Below, one piece after another: positions 1 through 6,698 of a stretch of DNA of 8,669 bases. The DNA lies in the NCBI GenBank assembly GCA_902796115.1, contig CADBNX010000019.1, forward strand, positions 1 through 8,669, in the 5' to 3' direction. Below the pieces are notes generated by a model. It did no database searches, was not told where the DNA came from, and saw only the letters and a program-made list of their open reading frames with translations. This DNA is from an uncultured Eubacteriales bacterium (lineage in GTDB: Bacteria > Bacillota > Clostridia > Christensenellales > Aristaeellaceae). The translations under genes were made by a program, and so were the position numbers. Position 1 is the stretch's first letter, and each line of letters opens with the position of its first letter.

Positions 1-1
1 C

Positions 2-859
2 GCGGCCCTGTACGCGTCGGGAGCGGTCGGTTTCGACGGTTTCCTGATCCCTCTGACGGCGCTCATGTCCTCTTTCGGCCCGGTATCGGCGCTTGCGGGG
101 CTCGGCACCACGCTGCAGTCCACGGTCGCCTCCGGCGCGAGAGTGCTGGACGTACTGGATGAACAGCCGGAGACGGATGACATCACCGGCCGGCCGGAAA
201 TCGCCTTTGCCGGCGCCGGCGCGGAGCACGTCACATTCTCCTACGGCGGGGAAACGGTATTGCGTGATCTTTCCCTGACCGTCCCCGAAAAGAAAATCAT
301 CGGTCTTGTCGGAAAAAGCGGCTGCGGGAAATCCACCCTGATGAAACTGCTGATGCGTTTCTGGCAGGTCCGTCAGGGAAAAATCACCGTTTCGGGCCGG
401 AGTGTGGAGGAGATCGGCACGGCAAACCTGCGGGACCTGGAAAGCTATATGACGCAGGAAACCCATCTGTTCAAGGATACCGTGGCCGGCAACATCCGTA
501 TCGGAAAGCTGGATGCCACCCGGGAGGAAATCGAAGCTGCCTGCCGGAAGGCCGCCATCCATGACTTCATCATGACGCTGCCGGAAGGGTATGAAACGCA
601 GGTGGGCGAACTGGGTGAAACGCTCTCCGGCGGAGAGCGCCAGCGCATCGGTCTGGCGCGCGCTTTCCTGCACGACGCGCCGTTCATGCTGCTGGATGAA
701 CCCACCAGCAATCTGGACAGCCTGAACGAAGCCGTCATCCTCCGCTCCCTTCGGGAGGAAGCGCGGGATAAAACGGTGCTGCTCGCGTCTCACCGCGCTT
801 CCACGGTCCGCATCGCGGATCTCGTCGTTTCCATGAAAAACGGCACCGTCGACGATTGA
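2..859 (+). CDS. ABC exporter, permease end plus ATP-binding domain (5' partial)
   Basis: The reading frame is open from base 2, so the gene begins before the window; the ATG at 65 lies inside the last membrane-domain helices and is not a start. About 285 residues are visible: the tail of a transmembrane domain (roughly the first 45 residues, ending SGARVLDVLDE, a typical exporter linker), then a complete ATPase domain. It has Walker A GKSGCGKST (311-337), Q-loop MTQETHLF, signature LSGGERQR (623-646), Walker B FMLLDE (683-700) and the H-loop histidine in ASHRAS (791-793). All catalytic elements are intact, so the protein should be a working exporter half. The architecture (permease fused to ATPase) is that of MsbA/CydCD-type exporters; the DEPTSNLDSLNE stretch reminds me of CydC/CydD-like pairs, but the substrate cannot be read from this fragment. 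A partner subunit could lie upstream, outside the window. The gene ends inside a terminator hairpin and is convergent with the HIT gene. Confidence 0.93.
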   Translation, partial: AALYASGAVGFDGFLIPLTALMSSFGPVSALAGLGTTLQSTVASGARVLDVLDEQPETDDITGRPEIAFAGAGAEHVTFSYGGETVLRDLSLTVPEKKIIGLVGKSGCGKSTLMKLLMRFWQVRQGKITVSGRSVEEIGTANLRDLESYMTQETHLFKDTVAGNIRIGKLDATREEIEAACRKAAIHDFIMTLPEGYETQVGELGETLSGGERQRIGLARAFLHDAPFMLLDEPTSNLDSLNEAVILRSLREEARDKTVLLASHRASTVRIADLVVSMKNGTVDD

Positions 860-883
860 CCGTCGGCGGCGCCCCTTTTCTTT
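836..883. terminator. Bidirectional intrinsic terminator overlapping the ABC stop codon
   Basis: A hairpin spans 842-873. CCGTCGACG (846-854) pairs with CGTCGGCGG (861-869) with one G-T wobble and a 6-nt loop; an A-C mismatch (845/870) follows, then GGC (842-844) pairs with GCC (871-873). On the plus strand it is followed by CCTTTTCTTT (874-883); on the minus strand by G and five T (841-836). It can therefore end transcription of both the plus-strand ABC gene and the minus-strand HIT gene. The ABC stop codon TGA (857-859) lies in the loop. The structure is read by eye; no folding energy was computed. Confidence 0.72.
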
Positions 884-891
884 CTGAGGCT

Positions 892-1239
892 TCACGCCAT
901 TTTTTCGCTCAGTTTCTCCCCGCCCAGGATATGGATATGCCAGTGCGGCACGCTCTGGCATGCGTCCGGCCCGCAGTTTGTGATCACGCGGAAACCCCCG
1001 TCCAGTTTTTCCTGACGCGCGATTTTTCCCGCGGTGCGGATCATGTGCGCAAGAAGCCTGTCGTCCAGTGCTTCGCCCGCCTCGGCAATGTCCCGCACAT
1101 GCTGCCGCGGCACCAGGACCACATGGGTTTTCGCCTGCGGCGCGATATCCCGGAAGGCATAGCAGCAGTCGTCTTCCCATACCCCGGCCGACGGGATCTC
1201 CCCGGCGATGATCCTGCAGAAAATACAGTCGTTTGCCAT
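892..1239 (-). CDS. hinT: HIT-family nucleotide hydrolase (HinT-like)
   Basis: A 115-residue protein of normal length for the HinT branch of the histidine triad superfamily. The N-terminus has the typical CIFC (C5, C8) followed by RIIAGEIPS; THVVLVPRQHV is the usual mid-domain strand; the triad is QSVPHWHIHILGG with H99, H101 and H103, where H101 would be the nucleophile. Family knowledge: HinT enzymes are cytoplasmic purine nucleoside phosphoramidases that also remove adenylates from lysyl-AMP and similar adducts; the physiological role is often unclear. The start is set by GAGG (1250-1247) seven bases before ATG. The gene lies 18 nt after the dnaX stop on the same strand and is the last gene before the bidirectional terminator, so it is probably co-transcribed with dnaX. 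No key residue is missing. Confidence 0.93.
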   Translation of the reverse strand: MANDCIFCRIIAGEIPSAGVWEDDCCYAFRDIAPQAKTHVVLVPRQHVRDIAEAGEALDDRLLAHMIRTAGKIARQEKLDGGFRVITNCGPDACQSVPHWHIHILGGEKLSEKMA

Positions 1240-1257
1240 ATGTATTCCTCGCTTTCT

Positions 1258-2826
1258 TTATGATTCGATGATCAGTTTATCCTCCGGAATGGTTTCCCGC
1301 AGCGCGCGCAGCGCTTCCCGCACCAGGCGTTCATGCTCCGCCGTTTCCGGCCGTCCCTCCCGCAGCGCCTGGAATCTGGCGTCCGGATCTCCGGCCCGCC
1401 GGAGGGCTTCCTCGATTTCCGTCAGTCTGTCCGGACTGCTGAGGAGATTCAGGTTCAGGCCCGCTTCCTCGCTCAGTGCCACCCGGTATTCATGATTGAC
1501 GCATCCGATATACCGTGCCTGGGACAGGAGCCCTGTGATCATGCCCGGAAGCGACGCTTTCGCCTTTTTCCATACCTCGTCCTCCGGGATCGGAGCTGGC
1601 GGCTCTTTTTCTTTCTCCTGCGGCGCGGACGGCTGCGTCTTCACAGGCGCGGATAGGATCCTTCCTCCGCTCTGCAGTTCGGAAAGCTGTTTTTCGAGCT
1701 GTTCCACCCGTTCCTCCAAAGCCCGGGTATCGCCGGAGGACGCCCTGTCACAGGCGCCGAGCACAGCCATTTCCATCACGCCGCGCGCGGAAGCCGCCCA
1801 GCGTGTATCGCCTTCCGCTTTCATGACGCATTCCGCAGCGCGTTCCAGGTGACGCACCGTAAACCGCGCCGCCTGATCGCGGTAGTTTCCCGCCTGATCG
1901 CCGCTCACCTGCAGCAGCGCGGGTTCCGCGCCGCACAGCTTTGCGATGAGCAGCTTTCGAAGGTGCGCCGAGAAATCCCGCAGGAAAACCTGCACGTCCC
2001 GTCCCTCGCGCATCACCCTGTCACACAGCCGTATCGCCTTGTCCCCGTCGAAATCCGCGACGGCATCCGCCATCTGAAACAGTGTCTGCCGGTCGGTCGC
2101 GCCCAGAACGGTGCGAACCGTTTCCTCCGTCACTTCGTCTTCCATGCCAAGGCACATATCCAGGATGGACCACGCATCGCGCATGCCGCCTTCGGCCGCC
2201 TGCGCGATCAGGTTCAGGGCGGCCTCATCCGCGCGCTTTCCGCTTCCTTCCACGCCCAGCCGCAGACGGCCGGCGATTTCCTCCGGGCTGATGCGCCCGA
2301 AATCATACCGCTGGCAGCGGGAAAGGATCGTCACCGGCAGTTTCTGCGGCTCGGTGGTCGCAAGGATGAAAATCATGTACTCCGGCGGCTCTTCCAGGGT
2401 TTTGAGCAGCGCGTTGAACGCGCTGTTTGACAGCATGTGCACTTCGTCGATGATATACACTTTATAACGGCTGAACTGGGGCGGGTATTCCACCTTTTCC
2501 AGCACCTCGCGCATGTCCTCCACCCTGCTGTTGCTCGCCGCGTCCATTTCAAACACATCCAAAGATGCTTCGCTCCCGATCGCGACGCAGCTCGCGCATT
2601 CGCCGCAGGGATCTCCGTCCTTCGGATGCTCGCAGTTTACCGCGCGCGCGAGGATCTTCGCCGCGCTTGTCTTTCCGGTTCCGCGGCTGCCGCAGAAGAG
2701 ATACGCATGCCCGATGCGTCCCGTTTTCACCTGGTTTCGCAGGGTTTTGCGGATCGCGCTCTGTCCCACCATTTCGGAAAAGGTTTTGGGACGCCATTTC
2801 CGGTACAGGGTCTGATAGGTGCTCAT
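1258..2826 (-). CDS. dnaX: DNA polymerase III subunit gamma/tau
   Basis: Clamp-loader ATPase subunit of the replicative polymerase, 522 residues. Domain order: AAA+ ATPase with Walker A GSRGTGKT (46-53); a four-cysteine zinc module C65, C74, C77, C80; Walker B VYIIDEVH with D127-E128; sensor 1 in LATTEPQKLP; SRC arginine-finger motif (169-171); sensor 2 GGMRDAWSILD (213-223). A helical collar domain follows (about 245-365), then a short coiled-coil (ALEERVEQLEKQLSELQ, 369-385), a Pro/Glu-rich linker (about 393-415) and a C-terminal tau-like domain (about 416-522). It is on the short side for a full tau. The ATG directly follows the TAA of the upstream membrane protein gene; the only ribosome-site candidate is AAGGCGG inside that gene (2844-2838), about 11 nt away, so translation is likely coupled. 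The common downstream partners ybaB and recR are absent; a HIT gene is there instead. No canonical A-AAA-AAG slippage site is seen. Confidence 0.97.
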   Translation of the reverse strand: MSTYQTLYRKWRPKTFSEMVGQSAIRKTLRNQVKTGRIGHAYLFCGSRGTGKTSAAKILARAVNCEHPKDGDPCGECASCVAIGSEASLDVFEMDAASNSRVEDMREVLEKVEYPPQFSRYKVYIIDEVHMLSNSAFNALLKTLEEPPEYMIFILATTEPQKLPVTILSRCQRYDFGRISPEEIAGRLRLGVEGSGKRADEAALNLIAQAAEGGMRDAWSILDMCLGMEDEVTEETVRTVLGATDRQTLFQMADAVADFDGDKAIRLCDRVMREGRDVQVFLRDFSAHLRKLLIAKLCGAEPALLQVSGDQAGNYRDQAARFTVRHLERAAECVMKAEGDTRWAASARGVMEMAVLGACDRASSGDTRALEERVEQLEKQLSELQSGGRILSAPVKTQPSAPQEKEKEPPAPIPEDEVWKKAKASLPGMITGLLSQARYIGCVNHEYRVALSEEAGLNLNLLSSPDRLTEIEEALRRAGDPDARFQALREGRPETAEHERLVREALRALRETIPEDKLIIES

Positions 2827-3561
2827 TTACGCAAATACCGCCTTTTCAGAAGTCGCGCGGCACAGCAGGCACATTGACAGGTACAGCAGTACCTCCGGCA
2901 GCGCGGCAATCAGATTGACGAGGCCGAAACCGGTCATCAGGTTCATGATGACCCCGCAGATACTCATCCCGGCCGCCAGCGCCGCGGCATTGGACGCAGC
3001 CGTAAACGAATTCCGTTTGGGATACCGTCCCTCAGCCATCAGTTCCATATCCCCCATTGCCCGGAACAGGAATACCTGAGCGATCGCCTGGCACACCTGG
3101 ATCACAAAGCCCGTGATCGTGATCGGCAGAAGCGCCCAGAGCGAATCGATGTACTCCCGGGACATGTTTTCCAGCAGTTCCTCCGGATCCGCGCCGCGAA
3201 GCGTACTGTAGAGCACCCAGTAGAATATGCCCAGGAATACCACCGTAATCATCATCACCGCAAATACGATGATGCAGCTTTTCCTGGCCTTTCCGGCTTT
3301 CGGCCCGCTGACACTCTCCCGCAGGGCAAAAAAGCGCCAGGTGAAATAGCCGAGGGCAAATGCGGAAAGGACTTCGAAGAAGGCTTCCAGCCACATGGTT
3401 TCCGACTGACCGCCCATCACGGAAGAACCCGCGCTCAGCAGCGCCATTCCCGCGCACAGGGCGGCTCCGATGCACATCAGCCCCAGATACCGGTTCTGCC
3501 GGAACTCCTCCGCAACGCCCCGTGGCACCGCGCGCATCGCCGCCAGTTTCTCTGATGCCAT
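2827..3561 (-). CDS. Unrecognised polytopic membrane protein, about six helices
   Basis: I do not recognise a family. The 244-residue protein has a charged N-terminus (about 1-24) and six likely membrane segments at about 26-49, 57-80, 95-119, 141-168, 187-209 and 211-234. Between helices 2 and 3 is a basic loop (PKAGKARK), and between 4 and 5 a charged loop (DMELMAEGRYPKRNS); the loop between 3 and 4 is acidic (ADPEELLENMSREYID). By the positive-inside tendency the two basic loops would be cytoplasmic. No signal peptide, enzymatic motif or transport signature is visible. ATG follows GGGGGA (3576-3571) with a 9-nt spacer. The gene lies 16 nt after lacZ and its TAA touches the dnaX ATG, so it is probably co-transcribed with both. 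It could be a transport-associated or envelope protein; the position alone does not decide. Confidence 0.85.
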   Translation of the reverse strand: MASEKLAAMRAVPRGVAEEFRQNRYLGLMCIGAALCAGMALLSAGSSVMGGQSETMWLEAFFEVLSAFALGYFTWRFFALRESVSGPKAGKARKSCIIVFAVMMITVVFLGIFYWVLYSTLRGADPEELLENMSREYIDSLWALLPITITGFVIQVCQAIAQVFLFRAMGDMELMAEGRYPKRNSFTAASNAAALAAGMSICGVIMNLMTGFGLVNLIAALPEVLLYLSMCLLCRATSEKAVFA

Positions 3562-3577
3562 ATTCTTTCATCCCCCG

Positions 3578-6500
3578 TCAGCGCAGCATTTCCTCTGCCT
3601 GCGCGAAAGTTACCGCCTGCAGATCCAGCGGAAGGAAACGCCAGCAGAATGTCACCGGGCGCTTCAGATACAGCCTGTCCTTCTCCAGCGGTTCCGGACC
3701 GCAGGAATTGCTGCCGAGCGGCCCCATTCTTCCGTCCAAACACACCTCTGTCATGGATTCGAACACCAGTTCGTTGGTATGCCGGGCTTCGGTCAGATTT
3801 TCCTGCGTGCAGCGGCGTACCGTGAAGGGGAAGGCGCTGCCCTGCGCGCCGCAGACCATCAGTCCGCGGCCGGCGGCGTTTACCACCGCGAAGGAGACCG
3901 TATCCTCATGGCTGCCGTTTTCCTGCGGACGGATGTAGGGCTCGAAAGTGTCCTCCACTTTACGGGTATACAAATCCGTCAGCGCGCCGGTTTTTTTGTC
4001 GGGATAGCTCTCCCCCGGTCCTCTTCCGTGCCAGATGACGGTATCGTATTCGCCGGGCATGCGGAACCGGAAGCCGAGCCGCGGCAGGTAAGGCAGGTCG
4101 TCCCTGAGCGGCGCAAAGGAAGCACGCAGGAAAACGCTCCCGTCCGGGCAGGCTTCCCAGCAGGTGCTCAGGCGGATCATGGGCGGATATCCGGGCGCGG
4201 AGAGCAGGTTCTCCGCGTTCACGCTTACCGTGCCGTCTTCTTTTCCGTCTTCCGAAAAAGCCGTGCACCGGGCCGTCAGATGCTCCAGATCAAGCTTCTT
4301 CCAGGCAGTCTCCGCCACACGCGCGTCGTTATCCGTCGGCGCGCGCCACAGATTCGGGGCAAAGGGCGTCAGCAGCAGTTCGGCACCGTCCTGTTTCCAG
4401 CTTTCGGGGCCGCGGGCACCGAGCGTGAGCTGTATGCCTCCGCTGACTGTTACCCGGTTTCCGTCACGAAGCGCGGACAGGGGTTCTTTGGGCGCGCAGC
4501 GCAGTACGGGGAATCCCGCGTGCTCCTCTGCCGGCACCGTGATCTGATCGCAGCACAGTACACTGCCCGCCGGCGCCCAGGGCTCTGCTTCCTTCCGGAT
4601 AAAGGTAAAAGTGATTTCCTGATTGCCCGGGCTCTTCGGCAGCGGAAGCTCAAAGGTCCTCTGGCCGCCGGGCGTGACCCGAAGCGGCAGTTCCCCGCTT
4701 TTCAGCGTCCTGCCGCAGTCCCTGACGGTATACAGGCACAGAACACCGGACAGATCCCGGAATGCGTACAGATTGCGGATCCGGAATCGCAGCGCATGAT
4801 CGCGCGTGCCGAGCGTTTCCACCCGGATGGGCCTCAGCACGTGCTTCAGCTCCTTCAGGCCGGAATGCGGCGTCCTGTCCGGAAGCACCAGCGCGTCCAC
4901 GCAGAAATTGCCGTCATGCGGCCAGTCGCCGAAATCGCCGCCGTATCCGTAGTACGCCCGTCCTTCTTCATCCGTCAGCAGGAAAGCATGATCCGCCCAT
5001 TCCCACACGCAGGCGCCCATCAGGCAGGGATGGCGGCAGATGGTCTGCCAGTAATCCTCCAGATTGCCGGGGCCCTGTCCCATCGCGTGCGCGTATTCGC
5101 ACTGGAACATCGGCTTGGCCGGCCTGCTGCGCGCGTATTTCTCCATGAAGTCCACCGTCGCGTACATCCGGGAGAAAACGTCGGCGGTCTCGGCCTCCTG
5201 ATCACGTTCGTAATGGATGGGCCGGGTCGGGTCGATGCCGCGGATCAGGGCCGCCATATCCCGGTGGTTTTCCCCGTAGCCCGCTTCGTTGCCCAGGGAC
5301 CACATCACCACGCAGGGATGGTTCCGGTCGCGGGATACCAGCCTTTCCGCCCGGTCCAGAAACTGCTTCTTCCATTTCGGATCGCGCGCGATATAATCGT
5401 AATCCGCAAACATGACCACGCCGTGGCACTCCAGGTCGCACTCATCCACCACGTACAGTCCCAGCTCATCGCAGATGTCCAGGAACCGCGGGTCATTCGG
5501 ATAATGGCTCGTACGCACCGTATCGATATTGTGCTGTTTCATCAGCACGGCATCGCGGCGCATATGCTCCACCGGCGTAAAATAACCAAGTTCCGGGTGC
5601 GTGTCGTGCCGGTTCACGCCGTGCAGCTTCACGGCTTTTCCGTTCACCGTAAACACGGCGCCCCGGATCTCCACCCGGCGGAAGCCCACGCGCACGCATT
5701 CCCACTGGGACGCGCCATGCACGAACAGCGCGTACCGTTTCGGGATTTCCGCGCTCCACGGCTGTACTCCCGGCACACGGAAATCCAGCTTTGCGCCGCC
5801 TTTGCCCGTTTTCAGGACGCCCTGCCAGAGAACGCTCCCGCTTTCCTCATCCTCCAGCGTCACATCCAGCGTTCTGCATTTTTCGGCGATGATTTCGCCG
5901 GTCAGGCGGCCTTCGCCGCTTTCCGGATCCCAGTCCGCGTTGATCCTGATATCCGAAATGCGTTCCGGCGCGAAGGACAGCAGCAGCACGTCGCGGAAAA
6001 GCCCGGAAAGCCGGAACATGTCCTGATCTTCCAGGTAGGTCCCGTCGCTCCACTGGAACACCAGGATCACGATTTCGTTCTCCCCGTCACGCAGGAGCGT
6101 GCTTATATCATATTCCGCGGGGAAGTGCGGTCCCTTTGAAAAGCCGGCATAGGCACCGTTCACAAACACATAATGACAGGAGGACGCGCCTTCCACCCGA
6201 AGCAGGTTCTTTCTTCCGGAAAAACCGGCCGGAAGCGTGAAACGCCTGTGATAACAGCCCACCGGCGTGTTTTCCGGCACAAAGGGCGGGTCATAGGGAA
6301 TCGGAAAACGGACGTTGGTGTATTCCTTTACGCCCCATCCCTGCGTCTGCCAGCATCCCGGCACCTGAATGCGGTCCGGAAAAACCAGCTGCCCGATCTC
6401 TTCGGGAATTTCGGAAGGGCTTTCCAGCAAACGGAAATCCCAGGTGCCGTTCAGAATCACGGTCCACGGGGAAGCTGCCCGCGCTCCGGCGGCCGCGCTT

Positions 6501-6589
6501 TCCCGGCTGTCGTACGGGATCAGGGTAGTCCTGGCCGGAAGCCTTCTGTCGCAGGCAATATTCAGATCCTGATATTCGGTGAATTTCAT
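3578..6589 (-). CDS. lacZ: Beta-galactosidase, glycoside hydrolase family 2
   Basis: A 1003-residue enzyme, close to E. coli LacZ in length, with the full GH2 layout: N-terminal sugar-binding and jelly-roll domains (about 1-215, including SDGTYLEDQDMFRLSG with D182 matching the galactose-binding aspartate), Ig-like domain, TIM barrel (about 310-600), and the C-terminal small-chain domain. Barrel motifs: HGVNRHDTHPELG (323-335), VRTSHYPND (358-366), ECDLECHG with E387/H389 at the Mg-site positions, acid/base E435 in WSLGNEAG, nucleophile E498 in QCEYAHAMG, and VWEWADH. It should hydrolyse lactose or related beta-galactosides. There is no signal peptide, so it is cytoplasmic and needs sugar uptake, not encoded here. 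The start at 6589 is preferred over in-frame ATGs at 6733 and 6613 because AGGAG (6602-6598) lies 8 nt before it, and because the 6733 start would overlap the aldolase gene and add an unrelated extension. Confidence 0.97.
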   Translation of the reverse strand: MKFTEYQDLNIACDRRLPARTTLIPYDSRESAAAGARAASPWTVILNGTWDFRLLESPSEIPEEIGQLVFPDRIQVPGCWQTQGWGVKEYTNVRFPIPYDPPFVPENTPVGCYHRRFTLPAGFSGRKNLLRVEGASSCHYVFVNGAYAGFSKGPHFPAEYDISTLLRDGENEIVILVFQWSDGTYLEDQDMFRLSGLFRDVLLLSFAPERISDIRINADWDPESGEGRLTGEIIAEKCRTLDVTLEDEESGSVLWQGVLKTGKGGAKLDFRVPGVQPWSAEIPKRYALFVHGASQWECVRVGFRRVEIRGAVFTVNGKAVKLHGVNRHDTHPELGYFTPVEHMRRDAVLMKQHNIDTVRTSHYPNDPRFLDICDELGLYVVDECDLECHGVVMFADYDYIARDPKWKKQFLDRAERLVSRDRNHPCVVMWSLGNEAGYGENHRDMAALIRGIDPTRPIHYERDQEAETADVFSRMYATVDFMEKYARSRPAKPMFQCEYAHAMGQGPGNLEDYWQTICRHPCLMGACVWEWADHAFLLTDEEGRAYYGYGGDFGDWPHDGNFCVDALVLPDRTPHSGLKELKHVLRPIRVETLGTRDHALRFRIRNLYAFRDLSGVLCLYTVRDCGRTLKSGELPLRVTPGGQRTFELPLPKSPGNQEITFTFIRKEAEPWAPAGSVLCCDQITVPAEEHAGFPVLRCAPKEPLSALRDGNRVTVSGGIQLTLGARGPESWKQDGAELLLTPFAPNLWRAPTDNDARVAETAWKKLDLEHLTARCTAFSEDGKEDGTVSVNAENLLSAPGYPPMIRLSTCWEACPDGSVFLRASFAPLRDDLPYLPRLGFRFRMPGEYDTVIWHGRGPGESYPDKKTGALTDLYTRKVEDTFEPYIRPQENGSHEDTVSFAVVNAAGRGLMVCGAQGSAFPFTVRRCTQENLTEARHTNELVFESMTEVCLDGRMGPLGSNSCGPEPLEKDRLYLKRPVTFCWRFLPLDLQAVTFAQAEEMLR

Positions 6590-6595
6590 GTGGGT

Positions 6596-6602
6596 CTCTC
6601 CT
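6596..6602 (-). promoter_or_regulatory. Ribosome binding site that fixes the lacZ start
   Basis: The minus strand reads AGGAGAG at 6602-6596, with the AGGAG core 8 nt before the ATG at 6589. The same 8-nt spacing is used by GGAGG before the aldolase gene (7668-7664) and before the DUF308 gene (8257-8253), which supports choosing the 6589 start over the two upstream in-frame ATGs. Confidence 0.85.
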
Positions 6603-6620
6603 GTCTCTCTCATCGGTTCT

Positions 6621-6652
6621 GCTCCGTGTCGGTCCACAGAGTGAAACGGAGC
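6621..6652 (-). other. Stem-loop candidate before lacZ (7-bp inverted repeat)
   Basis: GCTCCGT (plus 6621-6627) and ACGGAGC (6646-6652) form a perfect 7-bp inverted repeat around an 18-nt loop. There is no T-run on either side, so it is not an ordinary terminator. It sits in the eda-lacZ gap and overlaps the next stem-loop by 2 nt. It could be an mRNA structure or part of an operator; function unknown. Confidence 0.5.
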
Positions 6653-6685
6653 CTGCCAGGTCCGCGAAAAGGCGGCCTGACAGGC
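6651..6685 (-). other. Long GC-rich stem-loop between aldolase and lacZ
   Basis: Read on the minus strand, GCCTGTCAGG (6685-6676) pairs with CCTGGCAGGC (6660-6651) with one T-G wobble. Inside, CCGC (6675-6672) pairs with GCGG (6665-6662) around the 6-nt loop CTTTTC, with one bulged A (6661). This gives about 14 base pairs in 35 nt. The upstream arm contains its own 13-base palindrome GGCCTG-A-CAGGCC (6674-6686), so alternative folds exist. It starts 13 nt after the aldolase stop. No proper T-run follows, so simple termination is unlikely; an mRNA-processing, stability or attenuation element fits better (inference). Confidence 0.6.
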
Positions 6686-6698
6686 CCGGGGGCATTGC

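Noticed and set aside
65..859. ABC protein as a stand-alone ATPase starting at the ATG at 65
   Set aside because: The frame is open upstream to the window edge and encodes membrane-domain sequence continuous with the ATPase, so the gene is a fused exporter cut by the window.
1564..1575. Programmed -1 frameshift signal in dnaX (GG AAAAA GG at codons 419-421)
   Set aside because: The heptamer is G-AAA-AAG, which does not allow clean re-pairing of the P-site tRNA, and the -1 frame runs on for more than 20 codons instead of stopping at once as in E. coli.
3470..6139. Very long plus-strand open frame (889 codons) opposite lacZ
   Set aside because: It is the antisense of a clearly functional GH2 gene with intact catalytic motifs. 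The translation is rich in Arg, His, Pro and Ala without domain motifs, as expected from G+C-rich third positions.
6674..6686. Intrinsic terminator from the GGCCTG-A-CAGGCC palindrome after the aldolase
   Set aside because: Only four T follow, after three more bases, and they fall in the loop of the larger, stronger hairpin. A conventional terminator is not supported, though conditional termination remains possible.
6590..6698. Separate promoter for lacZ in the gap after the aldolase gene
   Set aside because: I looked for TTGACA-like and TATAAT-like boxes on the minus strand and found no pair at acceptable spacing; the gap is mainly GC-rich stems.
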